Source of the DNA: Verticillium longisporum
Taxonomy: Eukaryota; Ascomycota; Sordariomycetes; Glomerellales; Plectosphaerellaceae
NCBI GenBank assembly: GCA_019188255.1
Contig: JAETXT010000007.1
Span: forward strand, 4,092,001 to 4,156,000
Length of the DNA stretch: 64,000 nt
Reading direction: 5' to 3'
Shown here: positions 59,888-64,000 of the stretch, piece by piece
Numbering within the stretch: position 1 is the first letter of the stretch
Layout of the letters: every line of letters begins with the position of its first letter
Program-made: the position numbers and the translations under genes
The notes under the pieces: generated by a model
Told to the model about the DNA's origin: nothing
The model's input: the letters and a program-made list of their open reading frames with translations, nothing else
Database searches by the model: none

Positions 59888-60754
59888 TTAGTCCGTCTCC
59901 TCGAGCCGCTGCATCAGGTACTCCACTTCGACCTCCTTCGTCAGGGGTATCACAAAATTCTCATACATGGACACGACAGCGTCGACGTCAATCTTTGGCT
60001 TCACGTCCCCGATTATTGTCGCGTTGGACGGGTCTGTTCCGTACGTCGTGACCTTGAGCCGCAGCCTCTCGAGCACCTTCTTCTCCACCTGTGGCTTGGT
60101 GATGGCGTCCGCAATGCCCTTGCGGTCCTCCGCCTTGATGAGCTTGACGAAACGCTCCCGCTCCGACACGAACTTGGACTCGGCGACGAACTTGCCAAAG
60201 TGGATGCGCCTCGACAGGGCCTGAAGGCACGCAATGTCGCAGGTGGCGCTCGAGCCGTAGTTCTCCTGCGACTCGCCGCGGTCCTCGCTGCGACCAAAGT
60301 CCGGGCACATGGCCGGCAGGAGAGAGTCGACATAGAACCGGCGGATCTTGTCGTTGACGTCGACATTGTTCGGGTGCAAGATCTTGGGGTAGTTGAGAGG
60401 CTTGAGGATGGGCTTCTGCACGACGTCTGGGAAGAAAGGGTATTCGTCGGGGGACTCGTAACGGCGGATGATGGACTGCAACCGTTCCTGCTCGCGCAGG
60501 TACCAGTCCACGAAGCTGAGCTCGCTGTCGGGGATGTTGAGGGCTCCAGGGATGTAGATGGACCTATTCAGAGCAAACTGCGCACGCTCAATGAGGTGAT
60601 AGGTGATGGTATCCTCGAGACGGCTGGCAGGGCTATGTGTTACCGACTGGACAGGACAGAGACGGTGGGAGGGAGTTTCTCACATCAACTGGTACCGGAT
60701 CCGGTTGAGGTCGAGAGCTTTGGAAGCATCGTTGAGGTCGATGAGAGAGTCCAT
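59888..60754 (-). CDS. ARO7: Chorismate mutase (fungal AroQ type)
   Basis: Converts chorismate to prephenate, the branch point to Phe and Tyr. Exons on the minus strand: 60754-60684 and 60623-59888; 268 aa. [20 protein letters not shown] and [20 protein letters not shown] (across the junction) form the active-site helix; [49 protein letters not shown] and the end [14 protein letters not shown] are typical. The all-helical eukaryotic form is a dimer, activated by Trp and inhibited by Tyr in yeast. Size matches the yeast enzyme. No lesion. Confidence 0.96.
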
Positions 60755-61381
60755 CACGGCGGGAGCTGGAAAGTGCCAGGACATAAAACGCTGTTAGGAC
60801 CTCACTGAGGAACCGATCAGTTACGCGCAGGTCAATTGAGGAAAGGGAGTCAACGTACGTGGCGTACTTCGTCAAAGCCAATGCGTCGAGTCAGAGTTTC
60901 GGGTGGAGTGGAGGGGCAGGAAGCGGCGCCGATGAAGCTCCGATGATAAAGTCGTGGGGTAGTATTCGTTGTGATCACCTACTTGTGTACCCAGCTGTCG
61001 CCAGCCGAAGAGGCCCAGAGCCTGAAGCTGAAATCGGTGAGCTTCGGTGACCGCCGTTGCTTGGCTGCGGGGTTCCAGGGTGTGTCGGGGTGGAGCAGCG
61101 CGCGCTGCTTGTACTTTTTGCATTCAATTGCTTGCATCGCCCCAGCCTCAGCCGTCACACACGCGCATGAAGTGAAGCTAAGTGGCCCGAGCTCCCAAGC
61201 CGGGCCTTTACCGATCTGCGGGCCTGGTGCAGTGGATTCGGCTTCGGCTTCACGCGAAAGCAAGTTGAAGACAGCAAAACCTCGACGTCAACACTCGCGC
61301 GCACCACAAATTTTGCTCGTCCTGTTCGCGACCCGTGGTCTGCTCTCCCTTCCCCCGACGACCACGACACCCAGAGCACGG
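60755..61381. other. Divergent ARO7/MDV1 promoter region
   Basis: Shared upstream region. Open frames here show no family resemblance. Confidence 0.5.
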
Positions 61382-63569
61382 ATGGCCGACGCCGATCACC
61401 AGTATGGCTACTATGACGAAACGGCCCCCGAGGACGACCAGCCTATCGTCTCTGTAAGTATTGCCTGCCGCCTCTATGCTGCGCCTGTAGAGGCAAAGTT
61501 GCCATTGTGCTGCCAGCAGCGCATACTGATCGATGGAAATCGCACAGACTCGTGGCCTTGAAGCTTTCGGACGCAAGGTCACAACGACAGCGAGCCATCT
61601 GATGGGGCCCCTCTCTGAGGCAGGGCCCGGCAACCCCCAATACCAGAGCGCCATGGCCGAGGTCCACAAACAGTTGAAGCGCCCGACAATGCAGCGCAGC
61701 ATGTTCTCCATGGCCAGGACGACGCCGTCCGAGATGGTTCGGGCTAAGCTGTCCAAGACGGAGATTCAGCATCGTGCCTTGACCTATCTCCCCGACGAAC
61801 TGCTTGTCAACATACCTGAAAACGACAACTCGTACTCGCTCTTCCAGGGTTTCCAGGCCAGCTTTCCGGAGCTCACCGACGAGGGCAAAAGCACAAGCGA
61901 CGAGTGTCGAGGGGCAGGAAGTTGATTGATGATGGCAAGGCCACCGCAGGCACACCGCAGTCATTACACAACCTGAAACAGGAAAAGTCCTCGATGATGC
62001 ACGAGCTGGAAATGCTGAGCGTCCGCAAAAACATGGCCAGCAGCGAGATCAGGGAGATTGATATCAAAATTGCGAACCTGGGCGGCATGCGCAGAATCAT
62101 CCTGGAGAGGCTGGCTGGGCTGGAGCAGGATGAAGCCATCCTGGAGCACGATCGTGAGCGCCCTCGACATCCCCTCGCCCGGATTGCCGTCATGCTAATT
62201 GCTCAAAGTGATTGATGTGGAGGGTCGCCTCGAGGATGTGCAGCTACTTGTCGACGAAGCCGAAACGATAGCCCAGCAAACACCAACCCGAGAAGAGCTG
62301 GATCTCGCGGGTGACCACGAGGACGATGGCTTCATGTCCCAGTCTGTGTACGAGAAGATCCCTGCCTCCCCTAGCACGCCTTCCAAGTCGAAGAGACCGA
62401 GAACGGTCCGACGAAAGTCCATGCCTATCCTCCACGAACACTTCGAGCCTGGTACCGCGATCCGGGAAATTCGAGCACACCAGGACACCATCACAGCTCT
62501 CGACTTTGACGCCCCTTTCGGAACAATGGTTACGTCTGCCATGGATGATACCGTCAAGGTATGGGATCTGAATGCGGGCCGGTGCATCGGCATGCTCGAG
62601 GGCCACACTGCCTCGGTGCGCGCACTACAAGTGGAGGACAACATTCTGGCCACCGGTTCTCGTGACGCCACCATCCGGTTGTGGGACCTGAGCAAGGCGC
62701 ACTACGATCCACAGGGCGGCCAGTTTGGCAAAGGAGGCGAGGAGGACGATGATGGCATAGCCTTTGAGAACCCAGATGATCAGCCGGTAGACCCGCCCGA
62801 GGGCAGCATGGACGACTGCCACCTGTTCACGCTGCAAGCGCACGTCGACGAAATCACGGCGCTCCACTTCCGCGGCGACATTCTCGTGTCCGGCTCGGCT
62901 GACAAGACTCTACGACACTGGGATCTGGAAAAGGGACGCTGTATTCAGACGCTGGACATTATGTGGGCGGCGACACAGGCCTCGGCTACAATACGAGACG
63001 ACGGACCTTGGCGGCAGACCAGTCGCTCGGCCTCGTCGTCAGCAGACTTTGTGGGCGCTGGGCAGGTAATCGAGTCGGGGCTGGCGTGCGGGACGGCAGT
63101 CGGCATGGGGAGGCTTTGGGATCTGCGCAGCGGCACCGTCCACCGCAGCCTCGTTGGCCACACGGGCCCCGTGACGTGCCTACAATTCGACGACGTGCAC
63201 CTGGTAACAGGCAGTGCGGACAGGAGTATCAGAGTAAGTCTACTTGTCACGGATGTTTGTATGAGAGACCAGAATGTGCTGACGCATGGGCAGATCTGGG
63301 ACCTGCGGACTGGGTCAATCTCAGACGCTTATGCTTACGACCACGGGATCACGAGTATGATGTTTGACGCCCGCCGGATCGTGTCGGCAGCAGGCGAGGA
63401 TGTTGTCAAGGTGTACGACAAGCTCGAGGGCCGGCAGTGGGAGTGCGGGGCGGGCATCGTCCAGGCGGAGGAAGGCAAATCGCCAGCAGTCGTGGAGCAG
63501 GTGCGCGTCCGTGACGGATACATGGTGGAAGGTCGGCAGGATGGCATTGTAGGAGTATGGACATGTTGA
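61382..63569 (+). CDS. MDV1: Mitochondrial division protein 1 (Mdv1/Caf4), one frameshift
   Basis: Adaptor that recruits the dynamin Dnm1 to Fis1 on mitochondria for fission. Exons 61382-61453, 61548-62153, 62209-63233, 63294-63569; about 659 aa after repair. The N-terminal Fis1-binding part includes [20 protein letters not shown]; a coiled coil follows (about 200-240, [20 protein letters not shown]); the C-terminal beta-propeller has WD40 repeats ([56 protein letters not shown]). At 61887-61890 four A break the frame ([12 protein letters not shown] then stop); five A give [20 protein letters not shown]. The last intron (63234-63293, 60 nt) has no in-frame stop, so its retention would keep the frame. 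Confidence 0.93.
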
Positions 63570-64000
63570 TTGTAGAGCCTGGGAGGCCAGATGTGTACTA
63601 CATACCGTGTAAAAGTACTTATTACCAAGAAACAAAGATGCCGATGAACGGCCAAAGTGAGCCTTACTTACAGTGCACTCCCTGACGGTCCAACTCAATA
63701 TACTGACTTGCACGGTTTCAGAGTTGACATCTTGGATGCTTGAGCTTAATCTAGCAAGGCGTATGATAGGTGTGCAATCGGTTATTCTGACATGCATTGC
63801 GCGAGACACAGTTGAGACATAGATATTGGGCGGGACCTTGGCGGGATGGATGGCTGGCGGTCAAGACTTGCTGGATGCCTTGGTCCGGTCATGCCAGGCT
63901 GATAGCATCCTGGGATGTTACACTCTGGGATGAAGAGAGGTTTCGCAGTCCAATGTTGGGACCATGCGACAAGTCCATCGATAAGCGGGACAAAGGCCGC
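63570..64000. other. Right end of the window, no gene seen
   Basis: MDV1 3' region and beyond. The minus-strand frame 63321-63809 overlaps MDV1 antisense and was not called. No feature was recognised. Confidence 0.45.

Overview
The window looks like nuclear DNA of a filamentous ascomycete, most likely a sordariomycete close to Hypocreales. The evidence is the many short introns (about 49-205 nt) with GTRNGT donors and RCTRAC-like branch points, the GC-rich coding third positions, the closely spaced genes on both strands, and gene families typical of that group. No virus, transposon, CRISPR array, tRNA, rRNA or secondary-metabolite cluster was recognised.

Layout, left to right: 3' part of an ABC-type iron-transport-like binding protein (+, disrupted); HIRAN-SNF2-RING helicase (+); TYW1 (+); TOM20 (-, disrupted); EXO84 (+, in-frame stop); Dpb3-like histone-fold protein (+); U2 snRNP A'/LEA1 (-); VPS15 (-, frameshift); Fus1-like membrane SH3 protein (-); 4.7 kb without genes; seven-helix receptor-like protein (+); PP2A catalytic subunit (-); CLC chloride channel/transporter (+, frameshift); TMEM42-like protein (-); Atg38/NRBF2-like protein (+, frameshift); JMJD5-like JmjC protein (-); cyclin-domain protein (-); VPS17 (+, frameshift); 6.2 kb without genes; sorbitol-dehydrogenase-like protein (+); CSN6 (-, two frameshifts); unrecognised protein with a C-terminal domain (+, frameshift); small Cys-rich protein (-); BCP1 (+); chorismate mutase (-); MDV1 (+, frameshift); empty right end.

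The genes are mostly housekeeping: membrane traffic and organelle dynamics (EXO84, VPS15, VPS17, TOM20, MDV1, Atg38-like), DNA and chromatin (helicase, Dpb3-like, JmjC), RNA (LEA1, TYW1, BCP1) and signalling or protein turnover (PP2A, CSN6). Vps15 and an Atg38-like protein, if correctly identified, would both belong to the autophagic PI3-kinase complex. Otherwise there is no sign of co-regulation; most neighbours look like ordinary conserved synteny with shared divergent promoters.

The most striking feature is technical or evolutionary. Ten of 24 protein genes carry reading-frame lesions, including essential or near-essential ones. Eight lesions fit the loss of one base, mostly in short homopolymers. 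This pattern points to an unpolished long-read assembly more than to true gene decay. No convincing new biological system was found. The best leads are the lesions themselves (including two in-frame UAG codons), the Atg38-like candidate, a GC-AG intron, a poly-G run beside a splice acceptor, a frame-preserving MDV1 intron, and a dispersed GGTACC/AGGTA motif family in intergenic DNA.
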